DNA of 64,000 nt from Coprenecus sp902388455 (GTDB lineage Bacteria > Bacteroidota > Bacteroidia > Bacteroidales > UBA932): assembly GCA_963931615.1 (NCBI GenBank), contig OZ007032.1:1674001-1738000 (forward strand), read 5' to 3'. Of this stretch, positions 8,785 through 17,225 are shown in pieces. A program made the position numbers and the translations under genes. Every line of letters begins with the position of its first letter. Positions within the stretch are counted from its first letter, which is position 1. The notes below the pieces were generated by a model. It made no database searches. It was not told the DNA's origin and was given only the letters and a program-made list of their open reading frames with translations.

Positions 8785-8890
8785 AGATAAATACAGCAGT
8801 CGAAAAGACCAGGCCCTCCCACACCTCCGGTGCGGGCCCCTCCCTCTAGAGCCGAGGGCGGCTAGTCTTTTCTCGTTGCTGTATTTATCT
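8785..8890. repeat. 106-bp branched palindrome
   Basis: The outer stem is 14 bp perfect (AGATAAATACAGCA at 8785-8798 against its complement at 8877-8890), then a 4/5-nt bulge, then 7 bp perfect (AAAAGAC at 8803-8809 with GTCTTTT at 8865-8871). Inside are two hairpins: GGCCC/GGGCC (8812-8816, 8834-8838) enclosing CACC/GGTG (8822-8832), and CCCTC/GAGGG around 8841-8857. The fold is a junction, not a simple terminator. It fills most of the gap between the AAA/nuclease gene and purB. Confidence 0.7.
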
Positions 8891-8934
8891 AAGAGACAAC
8901 AAACTGACAACAAATTTAATTAATAGCAACCGAT

Positions 8935-10269
8935 ATGCTTACATCGATTTCACCCATTGACGGGAGGTACTACAGACAGGTCCGGGACCTCTCCGCCTAC
9001 TATTCCGAATTTGCCCTGATCAGATACAGAGTCCGCGTGGAGATAGAGTACTTCATCGCCCTGTGCGAGCTGCCTCTGCCCCAGCTGAAGGACTTCGACC
9101 GCAGCCTCTTCGACACTCTGCGCGGCATCTACCGCGACATGACCGAGGACGAGGCCGCCGAGGTCAAGGAGATTGAGAAGACCACCAACCATGACGTCAA
9201 GGCGGTGGAATACTTCATAAAGAGGCGTTTCGACGCAATGGGCATCAATCCCCGCTACAAGGAGTTCGTCCACTTCGGCCTTACCTCTCAGGACATCAAC
9301 AACACCGCGGTGCCTCTCAGCCTGATGGAGGGTATCCAGGATGTATACCTGCCTCAACTCTACGAAGTGCTCAACACCCTCGACGGCATGGCGGAGGAAT
9401 GGAAGGACATCCCCATGCTGGCACATACCCACGGACAGCCCGCCTCCCCCACCCGCCTGGGCAAGGAGATTGCCGTATTCACGGCCAGACTGCGGGAGCA
9501 GCAGAAGATGCTCCTGGCAGTGCCGTTCTCGGCCAAGTTCGGAGGTGCCACCGGCAATTTCAACGCCCATTTCGCCGCCTATCCCGACATCGACTGGAAC
9601 GCATTCGCAGTGGATTTCGTAGAGGACGTACTCGGGCTCAAGCGCTCCTACCCGACCACACAGATCGAACACTATGACAACACCGCGGCCCTCTTCGACG
9701 CCATAAAGCGCATCAACAACATCCTGGTGGACCTCTGCCGCGATATCTGGACCTACATCTCGATGGAATACTTCAAGCAGAAGATCAAGGAGGGAGAGGT
9801 AGGTTCCTCAGCCATGCCCCACAAGGTCAACCCGATAGACTTCGAGAATGCCGAGGGCAACTTCCTGATGGCCAACGCCGTCTGCGAGTTCCTCGCCTCC
9901 AAGCTCCCCATCTCCCGTCTCCAGAGGGACCTGACCGACTCCACCACCCTGCGCAACGTAGGAGTACCCATCGCACACACCATCATCGCCCTCAAGTCCC
10001 TCAAGAAAGGCCTGGACAAGCTGATTCTCAACCGTGACGCCCTGGAGCGCGACCTAAACGACAACTGGGAGGTAGTCGCCGAAGGCATCCAGACCATCCT
10101 CCGCCGCGAGGGCTACCCCAATCCTTACGAGACCCTCAAGGCCCTCACCCGTACCGGACAGGCAGTGTCCGACCGCACCATCCGTGAGTTCATCGACTCC
10201 CTGGACGTGGCCGAGACCGTCAAGGACGAGCTAAGAAGACTTACACCCTTCAACTATACTGGAAAATGA
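8935..10269 (+). CDS. purB: Adenylosuccinate lyase
   Basis: A 444-residue lyase that splits fumarate from adenylosuccinate and from SAICAR in purine synthesis. The N-terminus reads SPIDGRYY, typical of the PurB branch; the HTHGQPASPTRLGKE motif is near residues 163-177, and the superfamily signature SSAMPHKVNP, with the flexible-loop Ser, near 290-299. The full length is intact. It starts a plus-strand run: the M64 peptidase overlaps its stop by 4 nt and the YjjG-like gene follows at once. Confidence 0.95.
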   Translation: MLTSISPIDGRYYRQVRDLSAYYSEFALIRYRVRVEIEYFIALCELPLPQLKDFDRSLFDTLRGIYRDMTEDEAAEVKEIEKTTNHDVKAVEYFIKRRFDAMGINPRYKEFVHFGLTSQDINNTAVPLSLMEGIQDVYLPQLYEVLNTLDGMAEEWKDIPMLAHTHGQPASPTRLGKEIAVFTARLREQQKMLLAVPFSAKFGGATGNFNAHFAAYPDIDWNAFAVDFVEDVLGLKRSYPTTQIEHYDNTAALFDAIKRINNILVDLCRDIWTYISMEYFKQKIKEGEVGSSAMPHKVNPIDFENAEGNFLMANAVCEFLASKLPISRLQRDLTDSTTLRNVGVPIAHTIIALKSLKKGLDKLILNRDALERDLNDNWEVVAEGIQTILRREGYPNPYETLKALTRTGQAVSDRTIREFIDSLDVAETVKDELRRLTPFNYTGK

Positions 10270-11531
10270 AGCGATACATCCTCACCGTCACAACTATCCT
10301 GACGCTCCTGCTGTCAGCCGGCACCATGGGAGCACAGGCTCCGGACTACGATACTTATTTTACCCCTGACCGCCTCCGCATAGACTTCATCCTCGCAGGA
10401 GATGCACAGGAGCAGCACGCTTACCTGGCCGGTCTTAAGAAAGAATGTGCCTGGGCAGGCTCCCATGCTTCCCTCATAGATCCGTTCCGCTACGGCGAAT
10501 ACATGTTCGAAGCCTGGTCCGGAGAGACACTGATCTACTCCAAGGGCTTCTCCACCCTCTTCCAGGAGTGGAGGACCACTGCTGAGGCCCGCGAGGTCTC
10601 CAAGGCCTACACCCAGGCCGTATGGATGCCGTTTCCCAAGGAAGATATACGCATTGTCCTCTCTGAGAGAGTAAAGGCGACCGGGGAGTTCCGCGAGATA
10701 TTCTCCTGCAGCGTCGATCCGGAGGACGCCCTCATCAGCAGCGAGGCCGCCCCTGACTATACGGTGACCCCTCTTCTCACCTCCGGAGACATGGAGCACA
10801 AAGTGGACCTGCTCTTCGTTGCCGAGGGCTACGCCGCAGACCAGATGGACCAGTTCCACCGTGACTGCCGCAAATTCATGGACTACCTCTTCTCGATGGA
10901 GCCATACAAGTCCCGCAAGAGCGACTTCAATGTCACTGCCGTCGATGTGGTATCCCCTGAGCAGGGCACCGACATCCCCAATCAGGATATCTGGAAACAC
11001 ACCGCCCTCAACTCTCATTTCTACACCTTCTACATCGACCGCTATCTGACCATCACCGACCATAAGTCCATAGCCGACAATGTGGCCGGCGCCCCCTTCG
11101 ATGCCCTCTTCATAGTAGTCAACGAGGAGAAATACGGCGGCGGAGGCATCTTCAACTCCTACGCCCTCGGCACCGCCGGCAACGAGCTGTCCTACCAGGT
11201 GTTCATCCACGAGTTCGGACACAGTTTCGCCGGACTGGGCGATGAATACTACACTTCCGAAGTGGCATACGAGAACTTCTACAACCTGGAGACCGAGCCA
11301 TGGGAGCCCAACATCACCACCCTTGTGGACTTCGACAGCAAGTGGAAGGACATGATCGACTCAGGCAAATGGTCCGAGGAGCAGGTAGGTGTCTACGAGG
11401 GCGGCGGATACATGGCCAAGGGCGTGTACCGTCCACGCGAGGACTGCCGCATGCACACCAACACGGCCCCGGATTTCTGTCCGGTCTGCCAGAGAGCCAT
11501 CAACCGCATGATTGACTATTACTGCAAGTAG
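10266..11531 (+). CDS. M64-family secreted metallopeptidase
   Basis: A 421-residue peptidase of the M64 (IgA peptidase-like, PF09471) family. A signal peptide spans about residues 1-24 (ending in a MGAQA-type site), so the protein is exported. The zinc motif HEFGHSFAGLGDEY lies near residues 315-328 and matches the HExxHxxxGxxD pattern. An N-terminal beta-rich domain precedes the catalytic domain, as is usual in Bacteroidetes M64 proteins. The start overlaps the purB stop by 4 nt (ATGA), so it is translationally coupled to purB. Confidence 0.88.
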   Translation: MKRYILTVTTILTLLLSAGTMGAQAPDYDTYFTPDRLRIDFILAGDAQEQHAYLAGLKKECAWAGSHASLIDPFRYGEYMFEAWSGETLIYSKGFSTLFQEWRTTAEAREVSKAYTQAVWMPFPKEDIRIVLSERVKATGEFREIFSCSVDPEDALISSEAAPDYTVTPLLTSGDMEHKVDLLFVAEGYAADQMDQFHRDCRKFMDYLFSMEPYKSRKSDFNVTAVDVVSPEQGTDIPNQDIWKHTALNSHFYTFYIDRYLTITDHKSIADNVAGAPFDALFIVVNEEKYGGGGIFNSYALGTAGNELSYQVFIHEFGHSFAGLGDEYYTSEVAYENFYNLETEPWEPNITTLVDFDSKWKDMIDSGKWSEEQVGVYEGGGYMAKGVYRPREDCRMHTNTAPDFCPVCQRAINRMIDYYCK

Positions 11532-12347
11532 ATGAAGATAAGGCCTTACCGCTACTATCTCATAGACCTGGACCGCACCCTTTGGGACTTCGATGCCAAT
11601 TCAGAGCATGCCATAGGTCTGCTCATTACCCGCAATCCACGACTGCTTCAGGCTGTAACGGATTCCGGAAACCTGAAAGCCAGCCTGGAAGACGGTATAG
11701 AAAACATCCGGAAGCATGACGTTTCTGTGGAGAATGCCCTGCACAGTTTTTTTCTCAAATACGACAAGCTCAACCACCAGCTGTGGGCCTTGTACGAGGC
11801 CGGGGAAATGTCCAAGGAAGACCTGCGCTGGAAGCGGTTCCACGAGGCATTCCGCTGGTACGGAGTGGACGATGAGGCCCTGGCACGAAAGTTCGGGGAT
11901 GATTATCTGGAACAGATGGTTCTGGAAAACAGGCTTATGCCCGGTGCTGTGGAAATGCTGGAGTCCATCCGCTCCTCAGGCGGCAGAATGGCAATCCTTA
12001 GCAACGGATTCAAGGAGGTGCAGTACCGCAAGCTGCGCGGCTCCGGCATAGACGGATTCTTCGACGCAGTGGTGGTCTCGGAGGAGGCCGGCTGCCTCAA
12101 ACCCCGCCCGGGCATCTTCGCATACGCAGTGGAACGGCTCTCAGGCATCCGCCGGCAGGACAACCCGGAGGCATGGCGCGAGGCCAAGCGGCAGACCCTC
12201 ATGATCGGAGACGACCCAGTAAACGATATAGAAGGCGCCCAGATTTTCGGCATCGACCAGTTCTACTATAACCATAAAGGCAACCGCGCCATCTCCCACG
12301 CCACCTACGAGTATCCCGACCTCGCCCCATTCTACACAGCATACTGA
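11532..12347 (+). CDS. YjjG-type HAD nucleotidase
   Basis: A 271-residue HAD-superfamily hydrolase resembling the YjjG family of pyrimidine 5'-nucleotidases, which clear non-canonical nucleoside monophosphates. HAD motif I (DLDRT, with Asp12 and Asp14) is at the N-terminus, motif II (SNGF) near 157-160, the motif III lysine in GCLKPRPGIF near 195, and motif IV (GDDPVNDI) near 223-230. The cap insertion between motifs I and II is helical. It begins directly after the M64 stop, so the three genes form one operon with purB. Confidence 0.85.
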   Translation: MKIRPYRYYLIDLDRTLWDFDANSEHAIGLLITRNPRLLQAVTDSGNLKASLEDGIENIRKHDVSVENALHSFFLKYDKLNHQLWALYEAGEMSKEDLRWKRFHEAFRWYGVDDEALARKFGDDYLEQMVLENRLMPGAVEMLESIRSSGGRMAILSNGFKEVQYRKLRGSGIDGFFDAVVVSEEAGCLKPRPGIFAYAVERLSGIRRQDNPEAWREAKRQTLMIGDDPVNDIEGAQIFGIDQFYYNHKGNRAISHATYEYPDLAPFYTAY

Positions 12348-12370
12348 GAAGCTTTCAATATTCCACTCTC

Positions 12371-12545
12371 ACGTTGCTTTTTAGTCACAATATACATCTT
12401 TGGTTTTCAAGTATTTGCTAAAGCAGCAGGTTTCAATGTAAGCCCTTTTTCGATGAAAACACCGCATTTCTCACTCATGTAGAATTTCGGCACTCTGCCA
12501 ACATCCTGATTTTCCACAAATTTCATTATAACTAAAAAGCAACGT
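12371..12545. repeat. 175-bp element bounded by 15-bp perfect inverted repeats
   Basis: ACGTTGCTTTTTAGT at 12371-12385 recurs inverted at 12531-12545, with 145 bp between. A minus-strand frame of 70 codons (12407-12619) runs through it but starts outside and has no recognisable family, so it is not called a gene. The 12348-12881 gap holds this element, AT-rich DNA and the promoter at 12827. No target-site duplication is evident. A miniature inverted-repeat element or relic is likely. Confidence 0.5.
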
Positions 12546-12826
12546 GGAGCAAAACCTTCAGACTGGGGATTTAGTTGCATTGAAAAATATTGATATTCAG
12601 AATGTTTATAAAATCGCAAATGTTAGAAGCACTCAAAATGCCCCCTTTTAGCGATATTTCCGTCCTCCTAACATTTTATGATTTGGGAAATTATTGACAA
12701 TCAGCGAACTGCCGTACAACGAAAATGTATAGTGGCAAATCAGGTCACGGAATTTTACAGAAGTACTGTTTTTCTGTCTTCGGCGGTATTCTATTTTTCG
12801 GGAGTAAGTTTGCGGATAATCATTAT

Positions 12827-12856
12827 TTTGATTTCCACTTTTATTTGCTACATTTG
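12827..12856 (+). promoter_or_regulatory. Promoter of the metalloprotease relic (-33 and -7 boxes)
   Basis: TTTG at 12827-12830 and TACATTTG at 12849-12856 are separated by 18 nt, matching the Bacteroidetes consensus. The next ATG is at 12882, 25 nt further, which sets the gene start used here. Confidence 0.7.
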
Positions 12857-12881
12857 TAGTGTAACTTTAACTTTATCATCT

Positions 12882-14721
12882 ATGAAAAATTTACCATATG
12901 CTCTTGAAGTAATGCAGGCAGCAGTAGAGTCTCTGACTCCGGCTGACAAACCGGTCCCCACACTGATGGTCACAGATCTCTACGTGCGTTTCCTTCCCAA
13001 AGATTCAACGGAACTCGCGATTCTCTATGACGTAGAAAAGCTGGAGCTGTTTGACTATCCGCTTGACTATGAGATTCTGGTTGAGGGAGACTACTACCAC
13101 GACCCGTCCATCCCGGAGGGAAATCCCACATGGCTGTACACCACCGTAGCGCCTGATTATGAGTTTCCAGATGTAGAGTATGAAATACTTGAGACTTGCT
13201 ATATTCCACAAGAAGTCTCTGTAAAATCATCCTCTTCCGTCACGTTCTCACCGGAGGACCTCGAACGCGAAGCATACAGACTTGCCGGACTGGACAGCAT
13301 GTGGATTGACGGATCGCTGACCAGCGCTGCCGAGTATCCGTCCGGAAAATTCACAGTATATGACACCGAGACTCAAGAGTACGTCCCCGTCAAAGGAGTA
13401 AAGATACGGGTACACAACATCATCAAGTGGGCTACGGCATACACCGACCAGAACGGCTGCTACACGATCGGAAAGAAGTACAGGACAAATGTCCACTATG
13501 CTATGGTTTTCAAAAACACAAAGGGATTCAAGGTCTGGGGCAACTGGGCCATGCTTGCCCCGGCAAACCACAATATGCGCTTCCAAAGCAACTCCGGCTA
13601 CTCCGACGACTTTGGCACCAGCTCCAATGCTTGGGACTGGGCCACAGTAAATAACGCTGCTTACGATTATTACAATTTATGTTCTCAAAATGGTATCTCA
13701 GCACCACCTCAAAATCTATCTATTTGGTGCTATAGAAACTATGACGCAGGCGGTATGGCCTGGATGATTCCACGATTCGAGCATCTAAGCCTAAATATAA
13801 ACATTTATGACCTGCTTCAGTTTCATGTAGGAATATCATTAGGGATTTTAAGAAATATACGAAACCACCATACACGAATTGTCTCATGCGTCGCATTTTT
13901 CTGTTGTTGGCACTAATTACTGGAACAAATATATGAATTACATAGCAAACAGTTATCTGAACTACAAATCTCCCTATGCCAGCGAGAATATAGAACACAG
14001 CGGTATCTGCGCTGTAGGAGAGATGTGGGGATATGCTATGGGCTACATATATAAGTACGAAAAGTATAAGTGCAGTGTTAATCAACAAGACATATATCCA
14101 GGAGATTCCTATTTTTTCAAGCCTCATATTCTTTGGGATATCTATAAGTACAGACTGCTGGACAAGGGGGAGATTTTCAGCTGCATGACCAGTGATGCCG
14201 ATGAAGTTTACAAATTGAGAAACAAGATAGACCGCCTATTTCCTAATAAAGCTGCGTACATTGATCTGATTTTTGCAAAATACGATGATGACCTCTATGA
14301 TGAGAAATATGAATGGTATGTACGTAACGATACTGATGAGCCTATCTATGTATTCATGTCTGGCGGATTCTCTGATTTGCTTTCATACACAACTGTCAGC
14401 AGACCTGACTTCGGAAATAAACCGGACATCTCAGTGCTTCCTAAAGGACATCTGCTCCAACCTGGAGACGAGACTATGCTTGTATCGCTTGTATATCATT
14501 CCGGTGACACAGGAAACTTTAATGACATAGTCAACCATAACAGCGTATCCGTCTACAGTTTGATTCTCGCTGATAAATTTGGGAAAATCTTCCACTCACC
14601 TATTCTTAATGAAGAATTGAAAAACAATCCCGGCTTCGGATCATGGAAAGAAACAACAAACTCCAAAACCACTAAATGGACATTCATCTGCAATAGAACC
14701 GAACCCATCTTCAGTAATTAA
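12882..14721 (+). pseudogene. Frameshifted HExxH metalloprotease-like protein
   Basis: Two overlapping frames together make one protein. The first (12882-13916) begins MKNLPYALEVMQ, has an acidic N-terminal region rich in Tyr and Pro, then a carboxypeptidase-regulatory-like beta domain (KGVKIRVHN...TDQNGCYTIG). The second frame, open from 13852 to 14721, begins at EIYETTI and immediately shows the zinc motif HELSH at 13873-13887, then GEMWGYAMGY with the likely downstream ligand Glu, and ends in a beta domain (YEWYVRN near 14308). A net one-base shift at about 13848-13856 is enough to join them. No signal peptide follows the ATG, although such proteins are normally exported, so the N-terminus may also be lost. 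A sequencing error is the main alternative. Confidence 0.75.
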
Positions 14722-14739
14722 ATTCAACCAATTATAACT

Positions 14740-15192
14740 ATGGGACATTTGAAATATAGATTATTAATTATGGTCACCGCTATACTGACAATCCCTTCAT
14801 GTGATCCGGGACAATATGGCTATTGGTACATAGAGAACCAGCTCGAAGAAGACATCATCGTAACCAGGTCAGATACAACTGAAATTCACTATGTGTACAT
14901 ACCAGTAGGAGGATCAGGCCTGATTTATGCGGAAGGCGGTGGACTCACTACAGGCATCGATGATTTAATACAAAGTTTCTGCTATATCTACAAGCAAGAC
15001 ACTCTGGTTCATGACACTCTGGTCATTATGAACGGCGACCTAGACACACTGTATAAACTGCATCCACCACATAGAAATGAGAAGGACGGCACAGAACTGA
15101 ACAAAGAATTTTGGGACATCAACTTTTGGGACAGTGCTGTAGAATACAGAAGAACATCAACTCATACAATCTTTATCTACCGATTGGAATAA
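14740..15192 (+). CDS. Small lipoprotein, WY-x-x-N domain (copy 1)
   Basis: A 150-residue lipoprotein with signal peptide ending in TIPSC (Cys21). The mature part is a single predicted beta domain beginning WYIENQLEEDIIV and ending in an aromatic-rich strand (TIFIYRLE). It is a divergent paralogue of the two lipoproteins that follow, and the same WY-x-x-N pattern appears in the C-terminal domain of the metalloprotease relic just upstream. It begins 18 nt after that gene's stop, so it is probably co-transcribed with it. I know no named family or function. Confidence 0.7.
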   Translation: MGHLKYRLLIMVTAILTIPSCDPGQYGYWYIENQLEEDIIVTRSDTTEIHYVYIPVGGSGLIYAEGGGLTTGIDDLIQSFCYIYKQDTLVHDTLVIMNGDLDTLYKLHPPHRNEKDGTELNKEFWDINFWDSAVEYRRTSTHTIFIYRLE

Positions 15193-15270
15193 AGTTCTCT
15201 TTATTCCAATCGATGACAAAATTTATCACTTATTATCATTACAATAATCACTGCTTTCAATCCTTCAATC

Positions 15271-15732
15271 ATGAAAAGAATATTCAAACTTTCAGCCATC
15301 ATCGGCTGCATCGCAATACTGGGGGCATGTGACCCTAATTTCCTAACATCATGGTATATAGAGAACCGGCTCGGTGAAGACATCATAATTACGAGATCTG
15401 ACAGCTCTGAGATTTCCAATGTGTTTATTCCAAATGGAGACATAGGATGCATATACCAAGAAATCTGGCTGGACGGTGCGCCATTTTACAGAATTGAGAA
15501 AAGTTTATCATCCGACACCTTGATTATTTTGAGTACCAGCTACGATACACTGTATTTGTTCCACCCCGGACATCATCCCAAGCCATACCCGAACGAGGAA
15601 GTTGCTATGAATATGCATTTCTGGAACATGGACAACTGGACTTACAGTTCAAATGATAAAGAGCATACCGACTCGTGGGTCTACACCCTGACACCGGATT
15701 CTGTGGACGACTCCTGGATAAGCCGCCCATAG
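15271..15732 (+). CDS. Small lipoprotein, WY-x-x-N domain (copy 2)
   Basis: A 153-residue lipoprotein with lipobox ILGAC (Cys20). The mature region (SWYIENRLGEDIIITRSD at its start, then FIPNGDIG and FHPGHHPKPYP) is almost identical to copy 3 downstream, with one visible residue change near position 71 (Asp here, Gly there). It stops at SRP, eight residues earlier than copy 3, because copy 3 lacks one C in the run before the stop. No function is known. The domain is shared with copy 1 and with the tail of the metalloprotease relic. Confidence 0.75.
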   Translation: MKRIFKLSAIIGCIAILGACDPNFLTSWYIENRLGEDIIITRSDSSEISNVFIPNGDIGCIYQEIWLDGAPFYRIEKSLSSDTLIILSTSYDTLYLFHPGHHPKPYPNEEVAMNMHFWNMDNWTYSSNDKEHTDSWVYTLTPDSVDDSWISRP

Positions 15733-16277
15733 AATAAATCACTTGCAACATTCCTAACTATACTTTAGCACATCATGAAAAGAATATTCAGACTCTTAGC
15801 CATCGTCATCAGCATTGCAATATTGGGAGCATGCGACCCTAATTTCCTAACATCATGGTATATAGAGAACCGGCTCGGTGAAGACATCATAATTACGAGA
15901 TCTGACAGCTCTGAGATTTCCAATGTGTTTATTCCAAATGGAGACATAGGATGCATATACCAAGAAATCTGGCTGGGCGGTGCGCCATTTTACAGAATTG
16001 AGAAAAGTTTATCATCCGACACCTTGATTATTTTGAGTACCAGCTACGATACACTGTATTTGTTCCACCCCGGACATCATCCCAAGCCATACCCGAACGA
16101 GGAAGTTGCTATGAATATGCATTTCTGGAACATGGACAACTGGACTTACAGTTCAAATGATAAAGAGCATACCGACTCGTGGGTCTACACCCTGACACCG
16201 GATTCTGTGGACGACTCATGGATAAGCCGCCATAGAATAAATCACTTGCAACATTCCTAACTATACTTTAGCACATC
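15331..16277 (+). repeat. Tandem direct repeat of about 445 bp covering lipoprotein copies 2 and 3
   Basis: The unit at 15331-15774 (from the lipobox Asp codon through the 3' spacer) recurs at 15835-16277. Only about three differences are visible, including a one-base deletion. The identical tract runs to the next start codon, and the first ten bases of the following gene (ATGAAAAGAA) also match. Confidence 0.85.
15775..16260 (+). CDS. Small lipoprotein, WY-x-x-N domain (copy 3, 3' frameshifted)
   Basis: A 161-residue near-duplicate of copy 2. The lipobox is again ILGAC, but the signal-peptide codons differ at about 11 of 60 bases, while the rest of the gene and the 3' spacer differ at about three positions in more than 400. 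A one-base deletion just before the original stop shifts the frame, so the protein gains the tail HRINHLQHS, read from what is spacer DNA in copy 2. The domain is otherwise intact. The function is unknown. Confidence 0.72.
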   Translation: MKRIFRLLAIVISIAILGACDPNFLTSWYIENRLGEDIIITRSDSSEISNVFIPNGDIGCIYQEIWLGGAPFYRIEKSLSSDTLIILSTSYDTLYLFHPGHHPKPYPNEEVAMNMHFWNMDNWTYSSNDKEHTDSWVYTLTPDSVDDSWISRHRINHLQHS

Positions 16278-16793
16278 ATGAAAAGAACTCTGACATTGAC
16301 CGCCATCATCCTTCTGTCTCTCACGGTTCAGGCCCAGTACATAGAAAAAGTCCCGCAATCGCTGGAGCGCAGGGCCGGCAACCTGTTTACAGAAGAAGGG
16401 GTAAAGCTGGATATGCACAGTGCTGCCTCCATCCTGGACCAGGATATGTTCCAGCTGTACTCGAGCGGAAATAAGCTCTACAGATCAGGCGTTATCATAA
16501 GCAGTATCGGCGGAGGGATCGAGGCCCTAGGCATCATTGTACTGGCACTGGGAATACATCATAGCCTGTCCTACTCCGACAGCTGGGTTCCATATTTCCT
16601 CAGCGTAGTATCTGCATCCCCATTTATGACCATTGGAGGCGCGCTGCTTATTACCAGCATCCCCATTTTCTGCGTGGCCAACGCCAGGCTCAAGAAAGTA
16701 GCGGACGGCTACTCCCCAAAGAAATCCGTATTCGCCCCGCAGCTGTCCCTGGGAGCACAGCCAGGCGGCATAGGACTGGGCATCACATTCTGA
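16278..16793 (+). CDS. Hypothetical membrane protein with signal peptide
   Basis: A 171-residue protein of unknown family. A signal peptide (residues 1-19, ending in VQAQ) is followed by a short polar region, then two hydrophobic segments near residues 75-95 and 108-135, and an Ala/Gly-rich tail ending in GLGITF. The final aromatic residue and paired hydrophobic stretches would suit an envelope protein. The base composition is like the housekeeping DNA to its right, not the AT-rich island to its left, so it may mark the island edge. Confidence 0.6.
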   Translation: MKRTLTLTAIILLSLTVQAQYIEKVPQSLERRAGNLFTEEGVKLDMHSAASILDQDMFQLYSSGNKLYRSGVIISSIGGGIEALGIIVLALGIHHSLSYSDSWVPYFLSVVSASPFMTIGGALLITSIPIFCVANARLKKVADGYSPKKSVFAPQLSLGAQPGGIGLGITF

Positions 16794-16830
16794 CGCCGCA
16801 ATGAATTCGCCGGCGGCACGTAAAATCTGT

Positions 16831-17214
16831 CTAGAACAGGTCGTCCATGAGACGGTCCAGGTCGCGCCTCTCCTTCTTGGTCGGACGGCCGGTACCTCTG
16901 TCGCGGCGGACATAAACGGTCTCGAAGGGGGCATTAAGCTTGTCCAGCTCCTCCTGGGGGGTGATGTCCTCGGCGAACTCGGGCACGAGCTTGGCTCCTA
17001 CCCTGTTGCCTATCGGAACGATTACCCGGTACTGGAAACGGACACTGCCCTTGCGTACCGACACGGTGTCACCTGCCTTGACATCCCTGGAAGCCTTGGC
17101 CTCCGCCCCGTTGACACTGACCTTGCCGCTGCGGCAGGCATCGGCCGCCTCGGTGCGGGTCTTGTAGACGCGGATGGACCAGAGAAACTTGTCTATGCGT
17201 ACCTGCTGTTCCAT
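16831..17214 (-). CDS. S4-domain RNA-binding protein (Hsp15-like)
   Basis: A 127-residue protein of the HslR/Hsp15 type. The S4 domain spans roughly residues 6-65 (RIDKFLWSIRVYKTRTEA, then VNG and GDTVSV), and a basic tail (GRPTKKERRDLDRL) follows. In E. coli Hsp15 binds stalled 50S subunits carrying peptidyl-tRNA and helps recycle them. Its position near pth and rplY agrees with a translation-rescue role. It lies 11 nt after manA on the same strand. Confidence 0.85.
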   Translation of the reverse strand: MEQQVRIDKFLWSIRVYKTRTEAADACRSGKVSVNGAEAKASRDVKAGDTVSVRKGSVRFQYRVIVPIGNRVGAKLVPEFAEDITPQEELDKLNAPFETVYVRRDRGTGRPTKKERRDLDRLMDDLF

Positions 17215-17225
17215 TGTCCTGCCTC

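Noticed and set aside
12407..12619. A 70-codon minus-strand frame in the inverted-repeat element
   Set aside because: It crosses one repeat arm, has no promoter or family, and may be chance in AT-rich DNA. The element is reported as a repeat instead.
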